Assembly (NCBI GenBank): GCA_041650055.1
Contig: JBAZLV010000005.1
Coordinates: 30,242-94,241 of the forward strand
From: JBAZLV01 sp041650055
GTDB lineage: Bacteria; Nitrospirota; UBA9217
DNA: 64,000 nt
Reading direction: 5' to 3'
The notes below the pieces were generated by a model. The model searched no databases, was not told the origin of the DNA, and was given only the letters and a program-made list of their open reading frames with translations. This document shows, in pieces, positions 41,409 to 50,864 of the stretch (position 1 is the first letter of the stretch; every line of letters starts with the position of its first letter). A program made the translations under genes and the position numbers.

Positions 41409-41842
41409 CGAGTAATTATCTGGTATTTTCTCTTATCGGTCGGCTTTACGGCGCCCGATTGCTCGGCGCGATAGAAATCCTTCCCTGGATGACCTGCCGG
41501 CGGATTCCGTTGACCTACTCATATATTGAGGGGGTGATCGATTACCGGGGAACGATTTATCCTATTTTCAATACGAAAAAAAAATTCGGCCTCATGACAT
41601 CGAGTCCGGCCGCTGCGCCGGAAGACCCGGGTTCAGCACAGAGCATCATTCTGCTTTCCGAAAACAAAATTCCCTTCGGAATCACCGTGGATGGGGTCGC
41701 AAGAATGGCAAGCATGGAAGAAGTGCCGGCTGTGCCGGGAAAAAAATATGGAATCGATTCCCGTTCCATAAAGGGAATAGCCTATGAAGACGATCGGGAA
41801 ATCATTATTTTGAATTTTGAAAGGCTGTTTTATGCCGATTAA
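41405..41842 (+). CDS. CheW-like coupling protein 3
   Basis: A 145-residue CheW-domain protein: NYLVFSLIGRLYGARLLGAI, YSYIEGVIDYRGTIYPIFNT and FGITVDGVARMASMEEVPAV are visible. It is divergent from the other two copies, and the central loop is Ala/Pro rich (SSPAAAPEDPGSA). It overlaps the final response regulator by 11 bases. Confidence 0.83.
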   Translation: MTSNYLVFSLIGRLYGARLLGAIEILPWMTCRRIPLTYSYIEGVIDYRGTIYPIFNTKKKFGLMTSSPAAAPEDPGSAQSIILLSENKIPFGITVDGVARMASMEEVPAVPGKKYGIDSRSIKGIAYEDDREIIILNFERLFYAD

Positions 41843-42860
41843 GATATTGCTTGCAGATAAAAGCATCACGATACAAAAAGTCGTGGAGATGCTGTTTTCA
41901 GGAAGAGAATACGAGATCGTTTCCGTAAGCGATGGTGAAACCGCTCTCAAAGAGGCGCAACGAATTCTGCCCGATATTCTTCTGGTGGATGTGGATCTTC
42001 CGCGAATCGACGGATATGCGCTTGCAGCGCAGTTTAAAACACACACAGCCCTTGCCAAGATTCCGGTTATTCTGATGATGAGCAGAGATGATGTGTATGA
42101 CAGCGCAAAAGGCACTGAAGCAGGCATTGTCGATAAGATTGCAAAGCCATTCGAGTCTCAGGAACTGATCAACAAGGTAAAAAGATCGATGGCCGGATCA
42201 TCTCCACGCCAGGAGGAATCTTTTCCTCGCGAATATCAGCCTCCCAAGGCAGCGCCTGCTGCTCCTGCAGAACTAGCGGAAGATATTTTTGATGTCATCA
42301 ATAATGCTATCCCGGCATTCTCAGGCAACAAGCAGGACGCATCGGCCAAAGAGGAGCTCATTTATGAAGTTGAACCGGTCATCGAAACAGTAGAAGAACC
42401 TCTCGGAAAGGAAGAACCACGGGTATTGCCTCGCGGCCCGAAAGCAGTTGAAGAAATGCGAGCAGGACTTGGTCTTTCTCAACAAAAAGAGGGTCTCCAG
42501 CCGGAAATTATAACCTTTGAATCCCTGGATATGGCGCGGGAAGCTGAGGCGTTGTTCGCTCCTCCGAAACCTGCACCAGGTTCCTCCGCAGAGCCAGCGA
42601 CTGTCTCGAAGGAAGAGGTTCAGGCACTGATGGAAAAAAAGATTTCGACTCTTGCACAAGAAGCACTGCAGAAAATGCCGCCCATGCCTACTCCAAAAAT
42701 TTCTGAAGAGCTGGTTGCTCGAAAAATAGAAGAGGCTGTTTCCAAAGCGGTTAAGGAAATGGCACGCACGATCATTGAGCAGGTCGCCTGGGAGGTTGTG
42801 CCCCGGCTTGCCGAACAGATGATACAGGAAGAAATCGAGCGATTGAAATCCGAATCATAA
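41832..42860 (+). CDS. response regulator with long disordered linker and C-terminal helix
   Basis: The 342-residue protein has an N-terminal receiver (1-118) with Asp9, phospho-acceptor Asp53 (LLVDVDLPRIDGY) and Lys105; the second acidic residue is Lys10 (ADKS). Residues about 120-270 are Pro/Ala/Glu-rich and probably disordered. The last ~60 residues form a conserved amphipathic helix (ARTIIEQVAWEVVPRLAEQM, then IQEEIERLK). ATG 41832 is preferred over 41817. It closes the chemosensory operon before a terminator. Confidence 0.83.
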   Translation: MPIKILLADKSITIQKVVEMLFSGREYEIVSVSDGETALKEAQRILPDILLVDVDLPRIDGYALAAQFKTHTALAKIPVILMMSRDDVYDSAKGTEAGIVDKIAKPFESQELINKVKRSMAGSSPRQEESFPREYQPPKAAPAAPAELAEDIFDVINNAIPAFSGNKQDASAKEELIYEVEPVIETVEEPLGKEEPRVLPRGPKAVEEMRAGLGLSQQKEGLQPEIITFESLDMAREAEALFAPPKPAPGSSAEPATVSKEEVQALMEKKISTLAQEALQKMPPMPTPKISEELVARKIEEAVSKAVKEMARTIIEQVAWEVVPRLAEQMIQEEIERLKSES

Positions 42861-42895
42861 TACAGCATTTTTTGAAACACCCGAACTCACTATCG

Positions 42896-42917
42896 AGGGG
42901 ACTTGTTCCCCTTTTTT
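42896..42917 (+). terminator. terminator of the chemosensory operon
   Basis: AGGGGA (42896-42901) and TCCCCT (42907-42912) with a five-base loop, followed by TTTTT. The stem is short but the T-run is clear. Confidence 0.7.
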
Positions 42918-42951
42918 ATTTCATTGAAATCGTATAAAGGAGCTGTAGTTC

Positions 42952-45648
42952 ATGTCAGATCAGGAATTGCCGAAAACCTACGACCCCGCGCAAAGCGAGC
43001 AGAAATGGTACTCGCTCTGGCTTTCTCGCAGATATTTTCATGCTGATGAAAAATCAGCAATTGATCATTTTTCCATTGTAATCCCTCCTCCGAATGTAAC
43101 CGGATCGCTGCATATCGGTCATGCGCTTAATTCCACACTGCAGGACATTCTTACACGCTGGATGCGGATGTCCGGCAGAAATACGCTCTGGCTTCCCGGG
43201 ACAGATCATGCGGGAATCGCGACGCAGAACGTAGTTGAACGGCAGCTTGCAAAAGATCACATCGACCGGCATGCTTTGGGTAGAGAGAAATTTATTGAAA
43301 AAGTATGGGAATGGAAAAAAGATTATGGTGGGAGGATCATCGCGCAGCTGAAACGGCTGGGAGCATCCTGTGATTGGGATCGTGAACGGTTCACCATGGA
43401 CGAGGGGCTTTCGCGCGCCGTACGGGAAGTGTTCGTCACCCTGTATGAAGAAGGACTGATTTATCGCGGAGAGCGGCTGATCAACTGGTGCCCGCGGTGC
43501 CATACGGCATTATCCGATATTGAAGTGGAACATGAAGATGAGCAAGGCAAATTGTATCATATTGGATACCCGCTTAGTCATGATCCTTCGATTCGGCTTG
43601 TGGTTGCAACGACGAGACCGGAAACCATGCTTGGCGACACGGCGGTTGCCGTGCATCCTTTGGACCCGCGCTACAAAGACCTTATTGGAAAAACGGTCAA
43701 CCTGCCGCTTACCTCACGGACGATTCCTATCATCGGCGATTCGATTCTCGTTGATTTGGAATTCGGCACCGGCGCTGTCAAGGTGACTCCTGCGCATGAC
43801 TTCAATGATTATGAAGCAGGACTGCGCCAGAAGCCGGAGCTTCCCCGGATCAAGATGCTTGATGAAAAAGGAGAAGTGCGGAATGATATTCCTGATGTTC
43901 TTCCCGATGTAATGAAACTGATCCATGGGAAGCCTGCGAAGAAGGCACGGGGTATTGTCGCGGAACTGTTGCATGAGCAGGGATATCTAATTAAGACTGA
44001 GGAACATGCTCATTCTATTGGGAAATGTTATCGATGCAAAGCCGTTGTCGAGCCGTATCTTTCTCCTCAGTGGTTTGTCAAAACAGGACCGCTTGCCAAG
44101 CCGGCGATCAAAGCAGTTGAAGACGGCAAGGTACGGTTTGTTCCAAAAGGATGGGAGAACACGTATTTTGACTGGATGCGAAATATCAAGGACTGGTGCA
44201 TCTCGCGTCAGATATGGTGGGGACATCGTATCCCAGCGTGGTATTGTGATGACTGTGGGGAGATTACGGTCAGCCGGACGGATGCAACTGCATGCGGAAA
44301 ATGTAAGAGTAAGAATATACATCAGGAAACAGATGTCCTTGACACGTGGTTTTCGTCTGCTCTCTGGCCTTTTTCTACCCTGGGATGGCCTACAAAAACG
44401 CCGGAGCTCGCACGATATTATCCCACCTCGGTGCTGGTGACGAGCTTTGACATTATCTTTTTCTGGGTAGCACGGATGATCATGATGGGACTTCACTTTA
44501 TGAAGGAGGTTCCATTCAAGGATGTTTACATTCATGCACTGGTCCGTGATGCCGAAGGCCAGAAGATGAGCAAGTCGAAAGGAAATGTTATCGATCCCTT
44601 GGTCATGATTGACCAGTATGGCACCGATGCATTCCGGTTCACGCTTGCCGCATTCGCAGCACAGGGCAGAGACATCAAACTTTCTCCCGAGCGTATTGAA
44701 GGATACCGCAATTTTGCGAATAAGCTCTGGAATGCCAGCCGTTTTGTGCTCATGAATATTGAAAAAGATTTTATTCCGGCAAAAATGGTTACCCAGGATG
44801 CGTCGTTGGCTGATCAGTGGATACTTTCCCGATTGCATTCAATCATGCAAGAGGTTCGCTCAGCGCTTGCGGAATACCGGTTCAATGATGTGGCATCGGG
44901 ACTCTATCAATTTATCTGGCACGAGTACTGCGACTGGTATCTTGAACTTTCAAAGACAGCGCTCAATCTTGACAGGAATTCGACTGCACGACAAGCAACC
45001 CAGACCACGCTGGTTACTGTTCTGGAAACGGTTTTGCGGCTCCTGCATCCTATCATGCCGTTTATTACTGAAGAACTCTGGCAGATGATTCCTGAATCAG
45101 TGAGAACCAAAAAAGCGGAATCCATTATGGTTGCAGCGTATCCTGTACCCGATCAGACGCAGATAAATCGCCGGATAGAGAATGAGATGCAGACAGTCAT
45201 GGAACTCATCATGGCGATCCGGAATATTCGGGGAGAGATGAACATTGCACCGTCCATGCAGATTACGGCAATCGTGAAGGTGGAGCAGAAAGAGCTTGGA
45301 GAGCATTTACAAAAAGCAGAAGATTACATAAAAACGCTTGCACGTATCAAAGACCTTCGCATTGGTGATCGGGAAACAAAGCCAAAGACCGCAGCCACAG
45401 CAGTAATTAAGGGTGCTGAGGTCTATGTTCCTCTTGAAGGCATTCTCGATCTTGCTCAAGAGCGCGATCGTCTCATCAAGGAGATTGCAAAAACCTCAAA
45501 AGACATTGACGTGTTTACGCGAAAGCTTTCGAATCGGGACTTTATTGATAAAGCTCCGAAGGCAGTGGTGGAAAAAGATACGGCAAAATTGGATGATTTG
45601 CGGACAAAACATAAAAAACTCGAGCAGAATCTGGAGATGCTGGAATAA
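42952..45648 (+). CDS. valS: valyl-tRNA synthetase
   Basis: An 898-residue class I synthetase that charges tRNA-Val. The HIGH motif appears as NVTGSLHIGHAL, the KMSKS loop as GQKMSKSKGNVIDP, the editing (CP1) domain as TTRPETMLGDTAVAVHP, and the C-terminal coiled-coil arm as the last ~65 residues. Length is usual. AAAGGAG precedes ATG 42952. A tRNA-Val gene lies elsewhere in the window (22.06 kb). nadC and birA follow at close range. Confidence 0.95.
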   Translation: MSDQELPKTYDPAQSEQKWYSLWLSRRYFHADEKSAIDHFSIVIPPPNVTGSLHIGHALNSTLQDILTRWMRMSGRNTLWLPGTDHAGIATQNVVERQLAKDHIDRHALGREKFIEKVWEWKKDYGGRIIAQLKRLGASCDWDRERFTMDEGLSRAVREVFVTLYEEGLIYRGERLINWCPRCHTALSDIEVEHEDEQGKLYHIGYPLSHDPSIRLVVATTRPETMLGDTAVAVHPLDPRYKDLIGKTVNLPLTSRTIPIIGDSILVDLEFGTGAVKVTPAHDFNDYEAGLRQKPELPRIKMLDEKGEVRNDIPDVLPDVMKLIHGKPAKKARGIVAELLHEQGYLIKTEEHAHSIGKCYRCKAVVEPYLSPQWFVKTGPLAKPAIKAVEDGKVRFVPKGWENTYFDWMRNIKDWCISRQIWWGHRIPAWYCDDCGEITVSRTDATACGKCKSKNIHQETDVLDTWFSSALWPFSTLGWPTKTPELARYYPTSVLVTSFDIIFFWVARMIMMGLHFMKEVPFKDVYIHALVRDAEGQKMSKSKGNVIDPLVMIDQYGTDAFRFTLAAFAAQGRDIKLSPERIEGYRNFANKLWNASRFVLMNIEKDFIPAKMVTQDASLADQWILSRLHSIMQEVRSALAEYRFNDVASGLYQFIWHEYCDWYLELSKTALNLDRNSTARQATQTTLVTVLETVLRLLHPIMPFITEELWQMIPESVRTKKAESIMVAAYPVPDQTQINRRIENEMQTVMELIMAIRNIRGEMNIAPSMQITAIVKVEQKELGEHLQKAEDYIKTLARIKDLRIGDRETKPKTAATAVIKGAEVYVPLEGILDLAQERDRLIKEIAKTSKDIDVFTRKLSNRDFIDKAPKAVVEKDTAKLDDLRTKHKKLEQNLEMLE

Positions 45649-45675
45649 CGTTGCAATCGTCTTTTTGGTGAATGC

Positions 45676-46509
45676 ATGATTATTGATCTAAACATAGAAA
45701 AATTGATACGAGATGCTCTTGCCGAGGACATTGGTTCCGGAGATGTTACCATCGATGCGACGATTCCACTTGAGTCAACATCAACAGCGGTTATGCTTGC
45801 AAAACAGGACCTGGCGCTCGCAGGGCTTGACGTTGCAGGAGCCGTGTTTCATTCGCTCGATTCAACCATCAGGTTCGAACCCTTAAAAAAAGATGGCGAT
45901 CGAATCACGAAAGGCTCAGAAATAGCTCGTTTGTCAGGAAATACACGGGTTCTACTCATGGGCGAACGGGTGGCTCTTAATTTTGTTCAGCACTTGTCTG
46001 GTATTGCGACCCTGACTGCTCAATACGTTGAAAGAGTAAAAGACTTACCTGTTAAAATTCTGGATACCCGCAAAACAACACCAGGACTTCGGACTCTGGA
46101 AAAATATGCAGTACGCATGGGAGGGGGAACAAACCACCGGTTTGGTTTGTTTGACGGTGTTTTAATCAAAGACAATCATATCAAGGCAGCCGGCAGCATT
46201 ACTCATGCAGTTAATAAGGCAGGAAACAGGGCGCATCATTTGCTCAACATTGAAGTTGAAACGAAAAATCTTGATGAAGCGCAGGAAGCGATTTCAGCAA
46301 AGGCGGATATCATCATGCTTGATAATATGCCGCTTGACATGATGCGTGAAGCAGTACGGCTTATCGCAAAAAGAGCGCTCATTGAAGCTTCCGGCAATGT
46401 GACGCTTGATACGGTGCGATCCATAGCCGAGACAGGCGTTGACTTCATCTCCTGCGGCAGCCTGACCCACTCCGCTCCTGCGGTAGATATTAGTTTAAAG
46501 ATCAAATAA
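45676..46509 (+). CDS. nadC: nicotinate-nucleotide pyrophosphorylase (quinolinate phosphoribosyltransferase)
   Basis: The 277-residue enzyme converts quinolinate and PRPP to nicotinate mononucleotide in NAD synthesis. Signatures are ALAEDIGSGDVT, the central LDTRKTTPGLRTLEKYAVRM with GGGTNHRFGL, DGVLIKDNHI, and the C-terminal IEASGNVTL. The gene lies between valS (27-base gap) and birA. nadB is found separately on the minus strand at 51.7 kb; nadA is not in the window. Confidence 0.95.
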   Translation: MIIDLNIEKLIRDALAEDIGSGDVTIDATIPLESTSTAVMLAKQDLALAGLDVAGAVFHSLDSTIRFEPLKKDGDRITKGSEIARLSGNTRVLLMGERVALNFVQHLSGIATLTAQYVERVKDLPVKILDTRKTTPGLRTLEKYAVRMGGGTNHRFGLFDGVLIKDNHIKAAGSITHAVNKAGNRAHHLLNIEVETKNLDEAQEAISAKADIIMLDNMPLDMMREAVRLIAKRALIEASGNVTLDTVRSIAETGVDFISCGSLTHSAPAVDISLKIK

Positions 46510-46536
46510 ATTTCAAAAACAAAAAACAATTACAAA

Positions 46537-47514
46537 TTGAGTACCTTGTATAAAGATAAGATACTGAATCTTCTGAGAACATCGCGCGCCGGTTTTCTTT
46601 CAGGCGAAGAGCTGGCAAGAAAATGTGGCATTTCACGTACCATGGTCTGGAAACATATCAAGTCGCTTGAGCAGGATGGATTCGGTATTAACGCGGTTCC
46701 CTCGCAAGGATATCGGATAACGGCAGAACCGGACATTCTTCGAAAAAGCGATATTCTTTCTGAGCTGAACACTGCTGTTCTTGGAAAGAACCTTCATCTC
46801 GTTTCCAAAATTCAGTCAACGAATACGCTTGCCATGGACATAGCTACGCAGGGAGCGCCTGAAGGCACGGTCGTTCTTGCAGAGGTTCAGACAGCAGGAA
46901 AAGGCAGATTAGGGCGGTCCTGGTTTTCTCCAAAAGGAAATATTTATCTCAGCGTGATTCTCCGGCCGAATATTCCTCTACAAAAGTCGCCGCTTGTTAC
47001 TCTTATGGGATCGGTGGCTGTTGCGACTGCAATACAGGAGACCTGCAATCTACCCGCTCTCATTAAATGGCCGAATGATGTGTATATTCAGGGAAAAAAG
47101 GTTTCCGGTTTGCTGACTGAGATGAGCGCAGAACAAGACAGAATCCGGCATCTGGTACTCGGTATTGGAATAAACGCAAATATGGATTGTTCTCACCTAC
47201 CGGATGATGTCCGTTTGCATACCACAACCCTGGCTGCAGAAACACATTCCCACATAAACAGAACCATGCTCGTGCGACAGTTGCTACAGAGTCTCGATCA
47301 TTGGTACCGGCAATTTCTTTCCGATGACCAGGATGTGCTCAAGGAATGGAAAAAACTGAACATAACTCTTGGCAAGCGCGTGATGGTGACTGATTGCAAC
47401 GAAACGTTTGAGGGGCAGGCTCTCGGGATCGATAAAGAAGGACGATTGATCATAAAGCGAGATAACGACACTACCCAGCATATTGCAGCAGGAGACGTGA
47501 GTCTTAAATCATAA
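46537..47514 (+). CDS. birA: bifunctional biotin-[acetyl-CoA carboxylase] ligase / biotin repressor
   Basis: A 325-residue protein with an N-terminal winged helix-turn-helix (about 1-65: GEELARKCGISRTMVWKHIK) and a biotin-protein ligase domain with the glycine-rich AEVQTAGKGRLGRSWFSP, the substrate-site KWPNDVYIQGKKVSGLL, and a C-terminal SH3-like part. The HTH suggests that it also represses biotin genes, none of which is in the window. The start is taken as TTG 46537; TTG 46546 is an alternative. Confidence 0.93.
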   Translation: MSTLYKDKILNLLRTSRAGFLSGEELARKCGISRTMVWKHIKSLEQDGFGINAVPSQGYRITAEPDILRKSDILSELNTAVLGKNLHLVSKIQSTNTLAMDIATQGAPEGTVVLAEVQTAGKGRLGRSWFSPKGNIYLSVILRPNIPLQKSPLVTLMGSVAVATAIQETCNLPALIKWPNDVYIQGKKVSGLLTEMSAEQDRIRHLVLGIGINANMDCSHLPDDVRLHTTTLAAETHSHINRTMLVRQLLQSLDHWYRQFLSDDQDVLKEWKKLNITLGKRVMVTDCNETFEGQALGIDKEGRLIIKRDNDTTQHIAAGDVSLKS

Positions 47515-47540
47515 CCTTCCTTTCTGTGTCCATGACGTTA

Positions 47541-47984
47541 TCACAGCGGCAGGCGGTCTCCAATATAATGAATAATGTCCGTTAACGTCACGATTCCGAC
47601 CAACGTACCGTTATCAACCACCGGGAGTTGTCTCACATTTTTGAGGATCATTAATGAGCCAGCCTTGATTATGGGCATGTTACTTGTTGTGGTAACGAGC
47701 CCTCCCGTCATATAGTCACGCACTTTTTTTACATAGAATCGATGTGCCCGTTCCTCAAGATATTCGAAGCTCGTGATATTGCGTTCATCTTCGATAATTT
47801 CAGCATACGTTGGTAGCAGCACTTTAAAAAGATCGGTTTTGGTAATAGTACCGATTGCCTGTGTCCCGTCCATCACAACAAGACCATTCACCTTGTGACG
47901 TTTAAGCGCCAGGACGCACTCCTTGAGCGTTTTATCCGGCACAATCGTATGCACCTGTTTTGTCATAATGTCAGCAACTTTCAT
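47541..47984 (-). CDS. CBS-domain protein
   Basis: A 147-residue protein made only of two CBS domains (residues ~1-60: MKVADIMTKQVHTIVPDKTL and VNGLVVMDGTQAIGTITKTD; and ~90-147: VRDYMTGGLVTTTS, VRQLPVVDNGTLVGIVTLTD). Such pairs bind adenine nucleotides and regulate partner proteins. It stands alone between convergent birA and divergent guaA, so its partner is unknown. Confidence 0.88.
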   Translation of the reverse strand: MKVADIMTKQVHTIVPDKTLKECVLALKRHKVNGLVVMDGTQAIGTITKTDLFKVLLPTYAEIIEDERNITSFEYLEERAHRFYVKKVRDYMTGGLVTTTSNMPIIKAGSLMILKNVRQLPVVDNGTLVGIVTLTDIIHYIGDRLPL

Positions 47985-48079
47985 GGTTTCTCCTTTACAT
48001 TGTTCGATCTTCTTTCTTTTTTAGTCTAACATAAAAAAAATAGAAAGCCAATAGTCCTATATAACCGAATAAACTGTCA

Positions 48080-48109
48080 TTGACAGGCATTGATATCCTG
48101 GGGTAATAT
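48080..48109 (+). promoter_or_regulatory. promoter of guaA
   Basis: TTGACA (48080-48085), 18 bases, TAATAT (48104-48109). AAGGAG (48130-48135) then precedes the TTG start at 48142. No purine-riboswitch-like fold was seen in the short leader. Confidence 0.65.
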
Positions 48110-48141
48110 CGTTACTCAAATTCGATGTTAAGGAGCATCCC

Positions 48142-49692
48142 TTGTCTGATATCCATAGTGAACGCATTTTAATTCTCGACTTTGGTTCTCAATATACCCA
48201 GCTTATTGCTCGCAGAGTCAGGGAAGCGAAAGTGTATTGCGAAATTGTTCCGTTTAATGCGGGCCTTGACCGCATCAAGGCATTCCGACCAAAGGGAATT
48301 GTTTTATCCGGCGGACCGTCAAGTGTTTATGATGCAGGAGCCCCGCTTATTGACAAAATGCATCTTGAACTCGGCGTCCCGATACTTGGAATTTGCTATG
48401 GTATTCAACTCCTGACCCATGTCTTGGGCGGAAAAGTTGCCAAGTCCAAAAAACGCGAATATGGAAGAGCAGAGCTTGTTATTCATGAATGTACAGGTCT
48501 GTTCGCCGATGTTGGTGACCATGGGAAAACAACGGTGTGGATGAGCCATGGAGACCGTATCGAGGATATGCCGTCTGGATTTGTGGCGATCGCGCATACG
48601 GACAATTCTCCGACTGCTGCAATGGCGGACATGGCCAGAAAATTTTTCGGCGTCCAGTTTCATCCTGAAGTCGTTCATACTGCTGAAGGCACCAAAATTC
48701 TTAAAAATTTTGTGTATGCTATTTGCGGATGCAAACCATCATGGACCATGGCATCGTTTGTGGATTATTCCGTTGATGAAATTAAAAAGAAAGTAGGAAA
48801 TAAAAAAGTTATCTGCGGTCTTTCCGGAGGAGTAGACTCTTCTGTTGCCGCAGTGCTTGTGCACAAAGCGGTCGGTTCCCAGCTTACGTGCATTTTCGTG
48901 AACAATGGAGTCCTAAGAAAGAATGAAGCAGAGAAAGTACAGGAAACATTTAAGAGCATAGGCTTGAAGCTTGTATATGTGGATGCTTCTTCGCAATTTC
49001 TGGACAAACTTGCTGGAATCGAAGATCCGGAAAAGAAACGAAAAATCATAGGGAATACCTTTATTGAAGTCTTTGAACAGGCAGCCAAGGAAGTTGGCGG
49101 TGCTGAATTTCTTGTTCAGGGAACGCTCTATCCTGATGTTATCGAGAGTGTCTCATTCAAAGGGCCGTCCGCAGTTATTAAATCTCATCACAATGTTGGC
49201 GGCTTGCCTGAGAAAATGAATTTGAAACTGGTTGAACCGCTGCGCGAACTTTTTAAGGATGAAGTCCGTGCTATAGGGAAAGAATTGCATATGCCTGATG
49301 AGATTATTCAGCGGCAACCATTCCCAGGGCCTGGACTTGCCATCCGCATTCTTGGCGAAGTGACTGAACAGCGGCTATCGGTTCTTCGGGAGGCAGATAG
49401 CATTGTTGTTGAAGAAATTAAAAAAGCAGGATTGTACAATGAAATCTGGCAATCGTTTGCAGTTCTTCTTCCTGTGAAAACAGTGGGTGTCATGGGAGAT
49501 GAACGGACGTATGAAAATGTGGTCGCAATCCGCGCAGTCACCAGCCAGGACGGTATGACCGCGGATTGGGCAAAATTGCCCTATGATCTACTTGGAATCA
49601 TGTCGAACAGAATCATCAATGAAGTAAAAGGCGTGAACCGCGTTGTATTTGATGTTTCATCAAAGCCACCGAGCACGATTGAGTGGGAGTGA
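48142..49692 (+). CDS. guaA: GMP synthase (glutamine-hydrolysing)
   Basis: The 516-residue enzyme makes GMP from XMP, glutamine and ATP. The glutamine amidotransferase domain carries the nucleophile in GICYGIQLL and the HPE of the triad (GVQFHPEVVH). The ATP-pyrophosphatase domain has the P-loop SGGVDSSVAA, and the C-terminal dimerisation domain ends KPPSTIEWE. Start is TTG at 48142 with a consensus AAGGAG seven bases upstream. Confidence 0.96.
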   Translation: MSDIHSERILILDFGSQYTQLIARRVREAKVYCEIVPFNAGLDRIKAFRPKGIVLSGGPSSVYDAGAPLIDKMHLELGVPILGICYGIQLLTHVLGGKVAKSKKREYGRAELVIHECTGLFADVGDHGKTTVWMSHGDRIEDMPSGFVAIAHTDNSPTAAMADMARKFFGVQFHPEVVHTAEGTKILKNFVYAICGCKPSWTMASFVDYSVDEIKKKVGNKKVICGLSGGVDSSVAAVLVHKAVGSQLTCIFVNNGVLRKNEAEKVQETFKSIGLKLVYVDASSQFLDKLAGIEDPEKKRKIIGNTFIEVFEQAAKEVGGAEFLVQGTLYPDVIESVSFKGPSAVIKSHHNVGGLPEKMNLKLVEPLRELFKDEVRAIGKELHMPDEIIQRQPFPGPGLAIRILGEVTEQRLSVLREADSIVVEEIKKAGLYNEIWQSFAVLLPVKTVGVMGDERTYENVVAIRAVTSQDGMTADWAKLPYDLLGIMSNRIINEVKGVNRVVFDVSSKPPSTIEWE

Positions 49693-49739
49693 TACAAGTA
49701 AAACAACGTCAAAGTATTAACTGAATCACAAAAAGAACA

Positions 49740-50495
49740 TTAGTCAGATTGATTGTGAGAATTTTTTACCCTCAAATACTTCACTCCCGTCCAAATCAAT
49801 ACCGCTGAAAAAATAATCCGCAAAATATCCTGTGGAATATAATTTGTAAAATATCCCGCAAGGAACGTCCCAATTAAAATTCCAGGAATGAGCCACTTCG
49901 AGATATCGGTTCGTACATTTCCTAATTTCCAATGGGTATACGTGCCAGCAAAACCGATGGGTACCATAGCCAGGAGTGAACTTCCCTGTGCCATGTGTTG
50001 CGTGTATCCTGTCAGGAGTACCAATGCAGGAACCATGATTGTGCCTCCTCCAACACCCATCATGCCAGACAAAAAACCAGTGAACATTCCTGTCAGAAGC
50101 AATACTGCAACCTTGGGCCAACCTGTTTCAAACACTTGAGTAACGGGAAGAAATGGTTTTATTAGGAGGAGGAAAGTTACAAAAAGAAGAAAACCGCCGA
50201 AGACTCGTTTTAGTTTGCACTCGGAAAGTGAATTTGCAAAATGAGCACCGGCTTTTGCTGTTATCATTGCTGTTGCAGCAAGAAGCATGGCAGCTATAAG
50301 ATCAACATTTCCGCCCAGCCCATAGGCTGCGGCTCCTGCAATGCCGGTGAAGATAATGGCCATGAGGCTGGTGCCATGCGCCTGATGCTGCGTTGTTTTG
50401 AGGATACTGGTCATGAGCGGAATCATAATGACTCCGCCACCAAGGCCAACAAGCCCTCCAAAAAATCCGGCACAAAAACCGATAAGAAAACTCAT
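49740..50495 (-). CDS. TauE/SafE (TSUP) family membrane transporter
   Basis: A 251-residue protein with about eight hydrophobic helices in two related halves, each holding a glycine-rich motif: GFFGGLVGLGGGVIMIPLMT near the start and GFLSGMMGVGGGTIMVPALV in the second half. TSUP proteins export sulfite, sulfonates or related anions, or take up organic acids. It follows the glutaredoxin-ftrB pair by 33 bases on the same strand, which favours a sulfur-related substrate. The substrate remains a guess. Confidence 0.87.
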   Translation of the reverse strand: MSFLIGFCAGFFGGLVGLGGGVIMIPLMTSILKTTQHQAHGTSLMAIIFTGIAGAAAYGLGGNVDLIAAMLLAATAMITAKAGAHFANSLSECKLKRVFGGFLLFVTFLLLIKPFLPVTQVFETGWPKVAVLLLTGMFTGFLSGMMGVGGGTIMVPALVLLTGYTQHMAQGSSLLAMVPIGFAGTYTHWKLGNVRTDISKWLIPGILIGTFLAGYFTNYIPQDILRIIFSAVLIWTGVKYLRVKNSHNQSD

Positions 50496-50528
50496 AAAAA
50501 CAGTATGATTCCTTTCTCACCGGCGGTA

Positions 50529-50864
50529 TCATTCCAAACGACGTTTTTCTTTTGGCCGCCGTTCAGGTACGACCCGTTGCTGGATTTTTCCTTCATTCCA
50601 ATCTACAGAAACATATAAAGCGCAAAAACAGCTTCCGTATTCTTTGATATCCGGATCGCGGTACACGCAGGGGCAGATAATGTCTTTATCCTTTTCTTTA
50701 TCTCCCCAGGCAAGGCGGCAAGGACAGGAGCGATAACCGTAACGGGCTTCGTTCGTAAGGAGTCCTTCGAGTATTTCCAGGACAAACGGCTTGTCTTTAT
50801 TTAGGCGGATGCCCTGGGATTCGGCGTACTTGGATAACATCTCGTACAATTTTTCCGCAGTCAT
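50529..50864 (-). CDS. ftrB: ferredoxin:thioredoxin reductase, catalytic subunit
   Basis: A 111-residue protein with all the FTR catalytic-chain cysteines: SCPCRLAWGD (CPC), IICPCVYRD (CPC, 16 residues later) and GSCFCALYV (CFC in place of the plant CHC). These bind a [4Fe-4S] cluster next to a redox-active disulfide, moving electrons from ferredoxin to a thiol protein. No variable chain is encoded nearby. Coupled by ATGA to an upstream glutaredoxin-like gene, which is the likely partner in place of thioredoxin. Confidence 0.9.
   Translation of the reverse strand: MTAEKLYEMLSKYAESQGIRLNKDKPFVLEILEGLLTNEARYGYRSCPCRLAWGDKEKDKDIICPCVYRDPDIKEYGSCFCALYVSVDWNEGKIQQRVVPERRPKEKRRLE

Noticed and set aside
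43987..44838. 283-residue frame on the minus strand inside valS
   Set aside because: Shadow of the valS reading frame; composition is unlike a real protein.
48109..48141. Purine riboswitch before guaA
   Set aside because: The leader from the predicted start site to the start codon is only about 25-30 bases, too short for an aptamer.
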